39,970 nt of DNA from Spirochaetia bacterium. GTDB taxonomy: Bacteria; Spirochaetota; Spirochaetia; CADAEX01. The notes under the pieces are model-generated. The model had not been told where the DNA came from and searched no databases. It saw only the letters and a list, made by a program, of their open reading frames with translations. The translations under genes and the position numbers were made by a program. The first letter of the stretch is position 1. Every line of letters begins with the position of its first letter. The DNA is taken from positions 1 through 39,970 of the forward strand of contig JAGCGL010000133.1 in the NCBI GenBank assembly GCA_017649605.1, written 5' to 3'. Of this stretch, positions 32,082-39,970 are shown in pieces.

Positions 32082-33457
32082 CAGCGTGTCCTCAATGTTA
32101 TTTTTCCAAGTCCGTTCACATCCAATGAATAAATGCGACCCTCAGGGATAAAGCCGGTATATGTGACCTGAATTCTGCTGTCCCCTGACCAGAATATTGA
32201 CATTGCCTTTGGGGCAACAAGTGCCGGTGGAAAAACCCCTTTAAGCTTTATACCGGAATAAATCTGCTCTTTCTCGGATGCAGTTGTAAACTGATGATTG
32301 AAAACAAAGCCGAAGGTATAAGTGTTCTCCGGCAGAAGAGTATCCCCCACATCAATATCAACCTCCTGACTGGAATCGAAGAGAGAAAGGGGAAATCCAT
32401 CAGCATCCTTCCCTTCTATATTGAGAAGCTTAAGTGGTATGACATCAGGGGTAAAACTGGTCTCAAACCAGTTTGGTAGCAGCAGCCCTTTTCTGCTTTT
32501 TGCAGAAGTATCTATTTTCACCGAGTACAATGTCTCACCCTGCCATTCTGCATCCGGGACAAACACCAGGGTATAATCATCAATCCAGCAGATATGACCT
32601 TCAATATCAGGGTTTATTGAAAATGCCCCCTCCGTGTCATCCTTATCCATAGCTTCGGAGAAAGATACCCTTATGGCGTCATTGTTTTTTATCCCATCCA
32701 GTCCTGTCAGCAGAAGTGGATAGGAAATGCTGTCATTAAGGGCTGTATCGACAGAAAGGACTTTAGGCAATTCAGCCCCAGAACCGCTGTACAGGAAAAA
32801 ACTCTTAGGTTCTGAAAGGGGAATTCCATCGGCCGAGGAAACTTCCTCTGAAAAGGAGAAGCTGTATATCTGATGTTCTTTCCACTGCTCTTTAGGAGTC
32901 AGCACCATCTGGGTATGTTCTTCGTTCCATTCTTCGGTATATTCTATTTCAGGCGATATGGAAAAACCTCTTATCAGTGATGTCATCGCCATAGGAACTG
33001 AAAACGAGAAGGTTATTCTGTCCCATGCATGAACAGCACTTCCATCAGCTGGACTGATCTTTGTTACAGCCGGTTTTGCAGACTGCTTTGTCTGATAGAA
33101 AAATGGAGTATAGATATTATATTTATGCCCTTTTCCAGAAGTATCTGCCACCTCCCCTGCATACTTGAGAAGATAACGCTGGGCAGCTTCAAAGCCTTTA
33201 TCCGGCGTGAATATCATAGTATTGTCATTCCATTTAAAGGTGCCGCTCACTCTGCCTCCCATCCTCTGAATCTCAAATGCTGATTGAGCCGAGACATGGT
33301 CAGGCGAGAAACCGAACTTCACATATATATCCTCATTTTCTCCGACAACCTGGTTGTATTTTGATGGATTCACTTTTATGGAATCAGAGGGAGAAAAATC
33401 AACAACTCCACAGGAGAGACATAATATAATTATTAAAACAGAAAAATATTTTTTCAT
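32081..33457 (-). CDS. Lipoprotein with Big_5/SbsA-type Ig-like domains (first of two)
   Basis: A 458-residue lipoprotein: MKKYFSVLII, lipobox LCLSC (Cys16). Three Ig-like Big_5 units are visible: near VGENEDIYVKFGFSPDHVS with TFKWNDNTMIFTPDKGF; near DRITFSFSVPMAMTSLIRGFSISPE; and near DAIRVSFSEAMDKDDTEGAFSINPD with WIDDYTLVFVPDAEW. The order 'FS.pM...s....fsisP' and 'W.d..t.vftP' is the family signature. It is a paralogue of the next gene, probably by duplication. Overlaps: 4 nt with the adaptor gene and 1 nt with the next lipoprotein gene. Confidence 0.83.
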   Translation of the reverse strand: MKKYFSVLIIILCLSCGVVDFSPSDSIKVNPSKYNQVVGENEDIYVKFGFSPDHVSAQSAFEIQRMGGRVSGTFKWNDNTMIFTPDKGFEAAQRYLLKYAGEVADTSGKGHKYNIYTPFFYQTKQSAKPAVTKISPADGSAVHAWDRITFSFSVPMAMTSLIRGFSISPEIEYTEEWNEEHTQMVLTPKEQWKEHQIYSFSFSEEVSSADGIPLSEPKSFFLYSGSGAELPKVLSVDTALNDSISYPLLLTGLDGIKNNDAIRVSFSEAMDKDDTEGAFSINPDIEGHICWIDDYTLVFVPDAEWQGETLYSVKIDTSAKSRKGLLLPNWFETSFTPDVIPLKLLNIEGKDADGFPLSLFDSSQEVDIDVGDTLLPENTYTFGFVFNHQFTTASEKEQIYSGIKLKGVFPPALVAPKAMSIFWSGDSRIQVTYTGFIPEGRIYSLDVNGLGKITLRTR

Positions 33458-34791
33458 TTTACCTCCACTTCACATCCGTCCGAAAGATGACCCAGCCTTG
33501 ATACAGCAACCACATCTCCATCTTTGAGTCCATCCTTTATAAACACCTTTGAATCGGTGACAAAGTCCACTTCCACATTCTGAAGAAACACATGGCCATC
33601 CCGCACAAGGAACAGTGTGGCGTCGCTGTAGTCATCCTGCTTATGCAGCACTGCCTCCTTGGGGACAGAAAGGCGAAGCTGCATTTCTCCTACCGTGATT
33701 GAAACCTCGGCAAAAAGACCTGGAATGAGTGTTTTATCCCTGTTGTCCACCGCAATTTTAAGAGCCCGACCTCCTGTCTTTGCATCTGCATATGGAGAGA
33801 CCTGCTCCACAATGCCATTGTGCACCGCAGTGCCTAAACGCACAGTTGCGGCACACCCTTCTGCAATCTCATTGAAACGCTGGGCATTGACTGTCACAGA
33901 AACATAGACCGATTCTGTGGAGAAAAGGGTGAAAAGGCGGGTCTCGGAATCGGCTTTCTCACCTATGTCCACATAACGCTCTGCCACAATTCCATCAATT
34001 GGCGCTTTGATCTTTGTCTCTTCAAGGTATATCCTGATGTTCTCCAGCTGTGACTGTGCTGCCTCAAGCTCTGCCTGCGCTGCATCCAGCTGTGCTTTCA
34101 AGGTGGTGGTATTGATCTGAACCAACAGTTCCTCATACTCATCCTTTTCCTCTGGCACTATATGCCCAGATGCTTTGATATCGTTGTCAGAGAAGCCTAC
34201 CCTGGCTGTCTTCAACTCCAGAAGAGCCTGCTCCAACGCACTGCCGGCAGAATCCATATTCATCTTTATGGACTGCAGTTCCTCATCCGAAAGGCCCCCT
34301 ATGATATGCAGCTTAAGCTTGTTATTGTAGATGCGTTTAAAATTGTCGAATTCTTTTTGCTTCTGATCTACGGCACATTGAATCCGGTCTATGGAGAGAA
34401 TAGTTTTCCGTGCATTCTGGCACCCTTCTTCATACTGTGCCTTTGCCAAAGCTACCAGCGCTTTCTTAGACTGTACATCCGACTCTGCCTGACGCAGCTG
34501 CACTTGAAGTTTTACGTCATCAAGCAATGCCAGAATATCTCCCTTCTTAACATTCATCCCCTTGTCAGCAAACACTGCTTTAACATTGGAGGTAGATGTT
34601 GGATACACATCTGCTTTTGATTTGTAGACGATGGAGCCAAATGCTGATATCACAGGGGCAGCCATCTCCTTTACTGCAACAGCTGTATTTATTTCAACTG
34701 CTTTTTCAAAACTTTCCTCCTCTTTGTGGCATGAACAGAACAAAAGAGAGAATAAAACTGTAATCAATAAGAATCTGAATATGTACCTCAT
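33454..34791 (-). CDS. Periplasmic adaptor (membrane fusion protein) of RND efflux system
   Basis: A 445-residue lipoprotein-anchored adaptor: signal MRYIFRFLLI, lipobox LFCSC (Cys21). A barrel/lipoyl half is seen at VYPTSTSNVKAVFADKGMNVKKGDILALLDD, then a long coiled-coil hairpin (about 85-255, including LDAAQAELEAAQSQLENI), the second lipoyl half IKAPIDGIVAERYVDIGEKA, and beta-barrel and membrane-proximal domains (VSVTVNAQRF, LSVPKEAVL, VFIKDGLKDGDVVAV). The hairpin is longer than in AcrA. It should bridge the RND permease and the TolC-like channel. The start at 34791 forms a 4-nt ATGA overlap with the TolC-like gene. Confidence 0.93.
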   Translation of the reverse strand: MRYIFRFLLITVLFSLLFCSCHKEEESFEKAVEINTAVAVKEMAAPVISAFGSIVYKSKADVYPTSTSNVKAVFADKGMNVKKGDILALLDDVKLQVQLRQAESDVQSKKALVALAKAQYEEGCQNARKTILSIDRIQCAVDQKQKEFDNFKRIYNNKLKLHIIGGLSDEELQSIKMNMDSAGSALEQALLELKTARVGFSDNDIKASGHIVPEEKDEYEELLVQINTTTLKAQLDAAQAELEAAQSQLENIRIYLEETKIKAPIDGIVAERYVDIGEKADSETRLFTLFSTESVYVSVTVNAQRFNEIAEGCAATVRLGTAVHNGIVEQVSPYADAKTGGRALKIAVDNRDKTLIPGLFAEVSITVGEMQLRLSVPKEAVLHKQDDYSDATLFLVRDGHVFLQNVEVDFVTDSKVFIKDGLKDGDVVAVSRLGHLSDGCEVEVK

Positions 34792-36173
34792 AAACCACTC
34801 CCCTCTATAAGATGCCTGCCAGTTGATGCGGCCGAACCTATGCCGCACAGATTCATGAATGCTATTTCCATGGAGTAGAGCTGTGAGATAGTCTGAAAAA
34901 CCTTTATCCTGTTCTGGGCCAATGCAATCTGGCTTTCCACATAATCAATACGCTTCTCCTCTCCAAGCTGCACCTTGAGTTCCTCTATCTCCACCTTCTT
35001 CTGCTCAAGCTCAATCCTCCGCCGTGCCAGAACCAGATTCTCCTTGAGCACAAGAATTGCTTTATGCTGTTCAGCAATTTCCTCCTGACACTCTCTTTTG
35101 TACTTCTCTAAATTCCATTGGGTCCGGTCCATGACCACCTTGCCGCTTTGACTGGAATAAAGAGATTCTGAATTACCTATCACATCTGCATCTGCAGAAA
35201 ATTTCCGGTACCGCTGTTCCTCTGAGTTTTTCCCTACTCCAGCACTCAGCGATGTTGGAAGCGCCGGGGTATCAAAATCTAGGTTGAGAAAAATGGAAAA
35301 GCTTTTTTCGGAAAGAGGATATGCTTCGCCCGAAACTGCAGCTGTACATGAAAGGGAAATATCGGGGACATATTTTTTCCTCAGCAGGGAATAGTCTGCC
35401 TTAGCCTTATGCTCTGCATATTCAATCTCCTTCAGGATAAGACTGTTAGATAAAGCCTGAGAGACATAATAATCGCTGCTCTCGTTTACAAAACCACCAT
35501 ACAGATAATTCAGTTCTCCTACCAGCACCGGAACATCGCATGATTTCATATTCATCACTGCTGCAAAAGCAGATTTTGCCTCATCAAGCTTCTGGGCTAT
35601 CTGTGTTATCTGGATATCCATATCTGCCAATGCAAGTTCCAATTCCAAGAAATCAAACTGGGTTATCTCCCCAAGATTCCGCTCCAGATGCCCTATCTCC
35701 ACCTGCTGCGAGACCACGCTCCTCGCCTGTCTTGAAATCTCAAGTTCCTTTTCCAGTTCCAGCATATTTTTATAGCTGTCTATCACAGAGAAGATAAAAG
35801 CTGTGCGGTTCAGATTGTTCTGATGGGCTTCAAGGGCCAGCCGTTCCTTCTCAAGGGCTATTGAAGAATGAAGAACTCCACGGTCATATATAAGCTGTGT
35901 AAATGTTGCGCTTAGCTGCTTTGTATGGCTGTCGTCTGCAAAATAAGTAACTGTATCGGTGGAAGAGTACCCCAGGTTCAAAGTTGGGAAATATTTTCTA
36001 TATTTCATCCGCATATTTTTTACCCCTATGCGGTTCTCCTGGGCTGCAAAATCGAGGCTGAGATTATTCTCAAGTCCCATTTCTATAGCTTTGCTTAGGG
36101 TAAAAGGCTCAGAGGAGAAGATGGGAAAAGAGACTGCACTAATAAGAAATAAGAAAGGGATATATCTATTCAT
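34788..36173 (-). CDS. TolC-like outer-membrane efflux protein
   Basis: A 461-residue outer-membrane factor (PF02321 type). Signal peptide MNRYIPFLFLISAVSFPIFS. Two repeats of the helical hairpin are visible: ALEKERLALEAHQNNLNRTAFIFSVIDSYKNML, then NLGEITQFDFLELELALADMDIQ, and again HKAILVLKENLVLARRRIELEQKKVEIEELKVQLGEEKRIDYVESQIALAQNRI. It would trimerise into the exit duct. AAAGGAGGA lies directly before the ATG at 36173, which decides the start; it overlaps the TPR gene by 8 nt. Confidence 0.92.
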   Translation of the reverse strand: MNRYIPFLFLISAVSFPIFSSEPFTLSKAIEMGLENNLSLDFAAQENRIGVKNMRMKYRKYFPTLNLGYSSTDTVTYFADDSHTKQLSATFTQLIYDRGVLHSSIALEKERLALEAHQNNLNRTAFIFSVIDSYKNMLELEKELEISRQARSVVSQQVEIGHLERNLGEITQFDFLELELALADMDIQITQIAQKLDEAKSAFAAVMNMKSCDVPVLVGELNYLYGGFVNESSDYYVSQALSNSLILKEIEYAEHKAKADYSLLRKKYVPDISLSCTAAVSGEAYPLSEKSFSIFLNLDFDTPALPTSLSAGVGKNSEEQRYRKFSADADVIGNSESLYSSQSGKVVMDRTQWNLEKYKRECQEEIAEQHKAILVLKENLVLARRRIELEQKKVEIEELKVQLGEEKRIDYVESQIALAQNRIKVFQTISQLYSMEIAFMNLCGIGSAASTGRHLIEGSGL

Positions 36174-36747
36174 GAATCCTCCTTTCAGAGAGGGCTGATG
36201 CTCTCTCCATCTGTTCCTTGTATTCTGTCTCAAGTCCGAACTGCGAATAGAGCTGTGCCAACTCATAATGGGCATAGGCCAGCTCCACCTCGAACAGATA
36301 TGCCCGATGGTATGTGACCACTGCCTCCTTAACCTTCCCCTGGGCTTTATAGCTGGAGGCCAGAAGCAGGAGCAGCCTTGGTTCTTCTGGATAATTCTCG
36401 AGGGCGATTGAAATCAGTTCCTCAGCCGCTTCCCACCGTCTTGTGATGATATAGAGATGGGACATCCATCGGAGTGAATCGAAATCAAGAGGTTTGCTCT
36501 TAAGGACATGAGCAAGTTTCTCCTCGGCCCTTTCATATTGGCCGGTGAACAGGCTTATCCGGCCATCTAATATAAATGGAAGAAGGAAATATGGATTCTG
36601 ATTCTCAATAGATTCAAGCTTCTCTAAAGCCCCCTGGGTATCACCCTGGAGATAGAGATCTTTGGCAATAAAGTAAGACTGCTGATCAACAGCCCTATGA
36701 CAAGAGAAAAATAAAACTGTAAGCAAAATGATTTTTAAATTCTTCAT
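36166..36747 (-). CDS. TPR lipoprotein, first gene of the efflux operon
   Basis: A 193-residue lipoprotein: MKNLKIILLTVLFFSC with lipobox LFFSC (Cys16). Four TPR-like units follow: AKDLYLQGDTQGALEKLESI, GRISLFTGQYERAEEKLAHVL, MSHLYIITRRWEAAEELISIAL and ASSYKAQGKVKEAVVTYHRAY, then AHYELAQLYSQFGLETEYKEQMERA. I use the ATG at 36747 because the signal peptide begins there; the upstream in-frame ATG adds 12 polar residues. No clear promoter is visible in front. It overlaps the TolC-like gene by 8 nt and may help assemble or anchor the efflux complex (inference). Confidence 0.85.
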   Translation of the reverse strand: MKNLKIILLTVLFFSCHRAVDQQSYFIAKDLYLQGDTQGALEKLESIENQNPYFLLPFILDGRISLFTGQYERAEEKLAHVLKSKPLDFDSLRWMSHLYIITRRWEAAEELISIALENYPEEPRLLLLLASSYKAQGKVKEAVVTYHRAYLFEVELAYAHYELAQLYSQFGLETEYKEQMERASALSERRIHE

Positions 36748-36875
36748 GCCTAAGTAACACAAAAAATTTTCATTTTGCTTCAATTTTGAGAAAAGTTTTT
36801 AAAAAAAGTTTGGATTTCCTTTATTTGTATGGTTTTAAAAGTAAATGATACTTTTTTCCCCAGACCATGGCAAAG

Positions 36876-36904
36876 TTGACAGTTGCCCCTTTTAGGGATA
36901 TTCT
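36876..36904 (+). promoter_or_regulatory. Glycosyltransferase promoter, probably leaderless
   Basis: A perfect TTGACA (36876-36881), a 17-bp spacer and TATTCT (36899-36904). The ATG at 36914 lies 9 bases past the -10, so the mRNA would have at most about 2-3 nt before the start codon. There is no Shine-Dalgarno match. Confidence 0.75.
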
Positions 36905-36913
36905 TATAGCAAC

Positions 36914-38017
36914 ATGAAAGTTGCACACATTCACAGTGGTATCAGAGGCATTGCCTCCTATGCACTGAACATATATAGATATTTTGAGCAGATTAACCAG
37001 GAGATGCTGGTGGTCAGCGAGGCAAAGTGGACCAAGCAGCCAATTCCTGTGTACGAGCCCGATTCCTGGCTGATCGGTGGAATTGTCCCATGGGCTAAGC
37101 ATCCGGACCAGGTGCTTGAGCGCCTTAAAGAGTTCCAGCCCGACATTATACATCACCATCATCCCTCCGGAAGATTGGATTTTTCTATCGAGCGGTTCCG
37201 AAAGGAGCTGGATGTTCCCCTTATCTGCACCTTCCACATGTCTGTAGGCTCCAAAAAATACATGGTGGACAAGTGCATGAACAGCTTTTTCAGGATGACC
37301 AGACGGAACTTCAAGAATGCCACCTGCTATGTGGCCATAAGCCAGTTTGTAAAGAAACAGCTGGAGGAGATCGGCGGCGTTCCAAAGGAGCGGATAGTGC
37401 TGCTCTATGCCGGAGTGAATCCCGATATCTTCAAGCCTATTGAATATACTCCCCACGACACTCTGGAGATAACCTTTGTAGGGCAGATTACCCTGGAGAA
37501 GGGAATCGACATGCTTATCGACGTGGTGCAGCAGCTTTCCCAGGAACGTAAGGTACGGCTTAACATTGTGGGCAACGGCACCCTTAAACCTATCCTGATG
37601 AAAAAGACCGAAGGTGACCCATGCATCAACTGGGTAGGCTTCCTGAAGAGTCCTCAGGAGGTGAGCCAGTTCTATGCAAAATCCGATGTGACTGTTCTTC
37701 CGGTGCGGTGGGACGAGGCTTTCTCCTACATTCCGCTGGAGACCATGGCAAGCGGCACCCCTCTTATTGCATCCCGCTGCGGGGGCAACCCGGAGACTGT
37801 GACCGATGGCGAGACCGGCTTCCTATTTACCCCGGGCAAGGCTGATGAGCTCTATGAAATTCTAAGAAAAGTTGAGATTCCGCAGCTGTGGGATATGGGG
37901 CAGAAAGGACGTGAACTTATCCTTAAGCGCCACACCCTTAAGCTTTTCGGAGACAAGTATAAATCGCTGTACGAGAATGTGCTGACCGACCCTGCCCATC
38001 TGCAGCAGATAGACTAA
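36914..38017 (+). CDS. GT4-family glycosyltransferase
   Basis: A 367-residue cytosolic or peripheral enzyme of the GT-B fold, family GT4: N-terminal MKVAHIHSGIRGIASYALNI, IIHHHHPSG, the linker LLYAGVNPDIF, ITFVGQITLEKGIDMLI, LNIVGNG, and the donor-binding E-x7-E region (DEAFSYIPLETMASGTPLIAS, then GGNPETV and GETGFLF). It transfers a nucleotide-activated sugar to an unknown acceptor, probably a lipid or exported polymer. The ATG is certain because the Rossmann fold begins at residue 1. Its stop overlaps the convergent kinase stop by 4 nt. Confidence 0.93.
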   Translation: MKVAHIHSGIRGIASYALNIYRYFEQINQEMLVVSEAKWTKQPIPVYEPDSWLIGGIVPWAKHPDQVLERLKEFQPDIIHHHHPSGRLDFSIERFRKELDVPLICTFHMSVGSKKYMVDKCMNSFFRMTRRNFKNATCYVAISQFVKKQLEEIGGVPKERIVLLYAGVNPDIFKPIEYTPHDTLEITFVGQITLEKGIDMLIDVVQQLSQERKVRLNIVGNGTLKPILMKKTEGDPCINWVGFLKSPQEVSQFYAKSDVTVLPVRWDEAFSYIPLETMASGTPLIASRCGGNPETVTDGETGFLFTPGKADELYEILRKVEIPQLWDMGQKGRELILKRHTLKLFGDKYKSLYENVLTDPAHLQQID

Positions 38018-38904
38018 AGAACATTTTCTTTTGTAGTTAAAACCCTGGCGGCAGATTTTGTACCCAGCTTACATGCATCGGCAATGGACATGCTCCGGAG
38101 CAGTCCGACAGAAGTCCCTGCAAAAAAGGCATCTCCCGCACCTGTGGTATCTACCACTGTAATGGGCAATGCCGGGCAGACTCCAGCCTCCCCTGCCGCA
38201 TCGGCATATACAGCACCGTCTGAGTCCATTGTGATCACCCTGGCCTTCATATCCAGCCTATTAAGCTCTGTCTTGAGGAGATCAAGCATTTCCCGGGGCG
38301 ACAATCCTTCTGTCTTCTTATCGAAAAATATCTCTGCCTCCAGCCTGTTGCAGAAGAAGCATGCTGTTTTTTTGATATAAGGGAGGCGCTCTTTTGCTAT
38401 GGTCATGTTGGAAATAACTGCATAAACCGGGATGTTATACTTTTCTGCCAGCCTCATGGTTATATCCACAATCTCTTCATCAATATCTATCTCCAGCAGG
38501 ATTCCAGCTGCATCTTGGAAGATCTGTTCTCCGTCTGTCTTAAGTATGTCACATATAGGCAAAAGCTCCGGCCTCTTAGATATACTGGCACATAACTCTC
38601 CATTATTGTCAAAAACTGCCATCCAGGTGCCCATACCATGTTCTGCCTGTTTTACATAATCGGTCCCGACATTGACCTTTTTCAGGTGCTTGATCACATC
38701 TGATGCGGCGCCACTGTCATCCACCAGGCTTACAAGGATGGAGTCCTCGCCCAGTTTAGCCACATCTTCGGCTATATTTCTGGCAACCCCGCCATGAAAA
38801 TATTTTATATCTCCGACATTTCTCCCTGTAGGAATAAAATCTCCCGAGGGATAACCCTTGATATCTACATAAACAGTTCCGACAGTTACAACTTTCATGG
38901 CCAT
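38014..38904 (-). CDS. PfkB-family carbohydrate or nucleoside kinase
   Basis: A 296-residue cytosolic kinase of the ribokinase/PfkB type. Signature 1 is near FHGGVARNIAEDVAKLG (38-54), and signature 2 is VVDTTGAGDAFFAGT (about 256-270) with the catalytic Asp in GAGD. Substrate not assignable: the YHGGVARN loop and EIDIDEE/VISNMT segments fit several branches, including pseudouridine and adenosine-like kinases. The start ATG shares its A with the TAA stop of the CCA-adding enzyme gene upstream (TAATGG), so translation is coupled. Confidence 0.88.
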   Translation of the reverse strand: MAMKVVTVGTVYVDIKGYPSGDFIPTGRNVGDIKYFHGGVARNIAEDVAKLGEDSILVSLVDDSGAASDVIKHLKKVNVGTDYVKQAEHGMGTWMAVFDNNGELCASISKRPELLPICDILKTDGEQIFQDAAGILLEIDIDEEIVDITMRLAEKYNIPVYAVISNMTIAKERLPYIKKTACFFCNRLEAEIFFDKKTEGLSPREMLDLLKTELNRLDMKARVITMDSDGAVYADAAGEAGVCPALPITVVDTTGAGDAFFAGTSVGLLRSMSIADACKLGTKSAARVLTTKENVL

Positions 38905-39970
38905 TATTTACACTGCAGTCTGGTCTGGTAGAAATTCTTTCCCAGGTTCAGAAGTTGCTCTTTTGTGTTCATGGCCGGGTCGTCCATAACTGCCTCAAGA
39001 AGGTAGTTGAGCACCAGACCCATTGCAGGACCCTTGGGTATTCCAGCCTCTTTTAAAAGCATCTGGCCATTCACCGCCAGATCTCCCAGCTTAAGGGCCG
39101 GGGTCTCCTTTACAATAGCATCTACCCTGCGCGACAGAGCAATATCCTCAGGGGTGCAGGCAAAAGACTTGTCCCCGGCAGCACCGGCCCGGTCTGCAAA
39201 CCGCAGCTTGAACAGGTCTGACAGGTTCTCTATCCCTACACGGGCAATGAACCGGCGCACTGCTCCATCGGACCACTCTTCGGTATAGTGGAACATGTGG
39301 TTTTTAATCAAGTGGCATATCCGGTTCTCATCCGCTTTGGAGAACTTGAGCCGCCTAAGGATCTCGTGGGCCATATCGGAGCCTACATTCTCGTGGCCAT
39401 AGAATGTGTTTATGCCGTCCCTTACCTTGAAGCACCGTGGTTTGCCTATGTCGTGGAGCAGCGCTGCCATCCGGAGCACCGGATCCTTCTCCATAAAGTC
39501 GCATGAATAGAGGGAATGGTGGAACACATCAAACTGATGCCTGTCCCGCTGCTCTATGCCTACCCCCTCAAGAAGCTCAGGCAGCACATATTCCAGAATC
39601 TCGGTCTTCTGCATATATAAAAACGCGGTCGACGGATGATCTGCTGTCATGGTCTTGAGAAGCTCGTCCCTGATCCTCTCTTTTGAGATATTCTCAAGAT
39701 GGTCTTTATTATTAATCATCCCCTGCAGTGTGACAGGCTCTATCTGGAAATCAAGCTGAGCAGCGAACCGGCAGGCTCTTAAGATTCGGAGACCATCCTC
39801 GGCAAACCGCTCATTCGGGTTTCCGATAGCACGGACTATACCTTTCTTCAGATCCTCCATTCCGCCGTGGACATCAATAAGGGAATTGTCCCGCACATCA
39901 ATTGCCATAGCGTTGATGGTGAAGTCGCGCCGCTTCAGATCCTCGTATATATCGGTGCAGTAGGTTATGC
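38904..39970 (-). CDS. cca: CCA-adding enzyme / tRNA nucleotidyltransferase, N-terminus beyond window
   Basis: Adds or repairs the 3' CCA of tRNAs. The visible 355 residues begin in ITYCTDIYEDLKRRDFTINA, the conserved 'eDL.RRDFTiNAma' motif, and go on with the RNA-binding head (GNPNERFAEDGLRILRACRFAAQLDF). An HD domain (LLHDIGKPRCF, then HENVGSDMAHEIL) follows, as in the class with added phosphohydrolase activity. The frame is open to the right edge, so the catalytic DxD part lies outside. The tRNA genes at 2867-3105 lack CCA, so this enzyme must be essential. Confidence 0.95.
   Translation of the reverse strand, partial: ITYCTDIYEDLKRRDFTINAMAIDVRDNSLIDVHGGMEDLKKGIVRAIGNPNERFAEDGLRILRACRFAAQLDFQIEPVTLQGMINNKDHLENISKERIRDELLKTMTADHPSTAFLYMQKTEILEYVLPELLEGVGIEQRDRHQFDVFHHSLYSCDFMEKDPVLRMAALLHDIGKPRCFKVRDGINTFYGHENVGSDMAHEILRRLKFSKADENRICHLIKNHMFHYTEEWSDGAVRRFIARVGIENLSDLFKLRFADRAGAAGDKSFACTPEDIALSRRVDAIVKETPALKLGDLAVNGQMLLKEAGIPKGPAMGLVLNYLLEAVMDDPAMNTKEQLLNLGKNFYQTRLQCK

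Noticed and set aside
1..39970. CRISPR arrays, insertion sequences, prophage genes or replication origin
   Set aside because: No spaced direct repeats, transposase, integrase, phage structural genes or DnaA-box clusters were seen, apart from the inserted domain in the RND gene.

Overview
The window reads as chromosomal DNA of a spirochaete, most likely a Treponema or close relative. The grounds are protein type and style, not a database match: many short-signal lipoproteins with loose lipoboxes (LGASC, LISCG, FASCG, LFFSC), a eukaryotic-type UTP-glucose-1-phosphate uridylyltransferase, a motor-less helicase-associated (PF13625-type) protein, a DUF4015-type hydrolase, a ZnuABC importer and a TolC/MFP/RND operon rich in extra lipoproteins. 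tRNA genes do not encode CCA, and a CCA-adding enzyme is present at the right edge. The DNA is very compact: most neighbouring genes in one direction overlap by 1-30 nt, and all five convergent gene pairs abut or overlap.

Layout from left to right. 1-63: partial tRNA-Leu. 124-2743 (minus): PF13625-type protein and a PlsC-like acyltransferase. 2867-3141: tRNA-His, tRNA-Arg, tRNA-Lys and a two-way terminator. 3160-4368 (minus): NADP-type isocitrate dehydrogenase. 4452-6768 (plus): TPR lipoprotein and a LysM lytic transglycosylase. 6786-9582 (plus): a zinc module made of a small ribbon-helix-helix/Cys-rich protein and znuA, znuC, znuB behind a 27-bp palindrome. 9566-9898 (minus): small membrane protein. 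9963-13270 (plus): large M28-like membrane protein and dinB. 13242-15053 (minus): DUF4015/Asp-box protein. 15113-16594 (plus): UDP-sugar pyrophosphorylase. 16586-17555 (minus): Cys-rich mini-protein, a terminator, a gene-poor stretch and an XRE regulator. 17660-21568 (plus): four-gene envelope operon (lipoprotein, LpoB-like, COG3014-like lipoprotein, LPP20-like). 21569-24842 (minus): FemAB-like transferase and metG. 24927-36747 (minus): seven-gene efflux operon. 36914-38017 (plus): glycosyltransferase. 38014-39970 (minus): PfkB kinase and the partial CCA-adding enzyme.

The most unusual object is the last gene of the efflux operon (24927-27902). It is an RND-type protein interrupted, in frame, by about 260 residues between its fourth and fifth membrane helices. 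The extra segment (about 25968-26747) is visibly AT-rich and resembles, from memory, the linker plus toxin-like nuclease (PBECR/LPD-type) modules of phage and ICE large polyvalent proteins. The host protein also lacks the helix-4 aspartate and helices 8-12.

Other points of interest are a candidate zinc-responsive RHH regulator with its own operator, repeated leaderless promoters (before 4452, 9963, 15113 and 36914), back-to-back divergent promoters whose -35 boxes overlap, and a terminator placed directly in front of a small Cys-rich gene.
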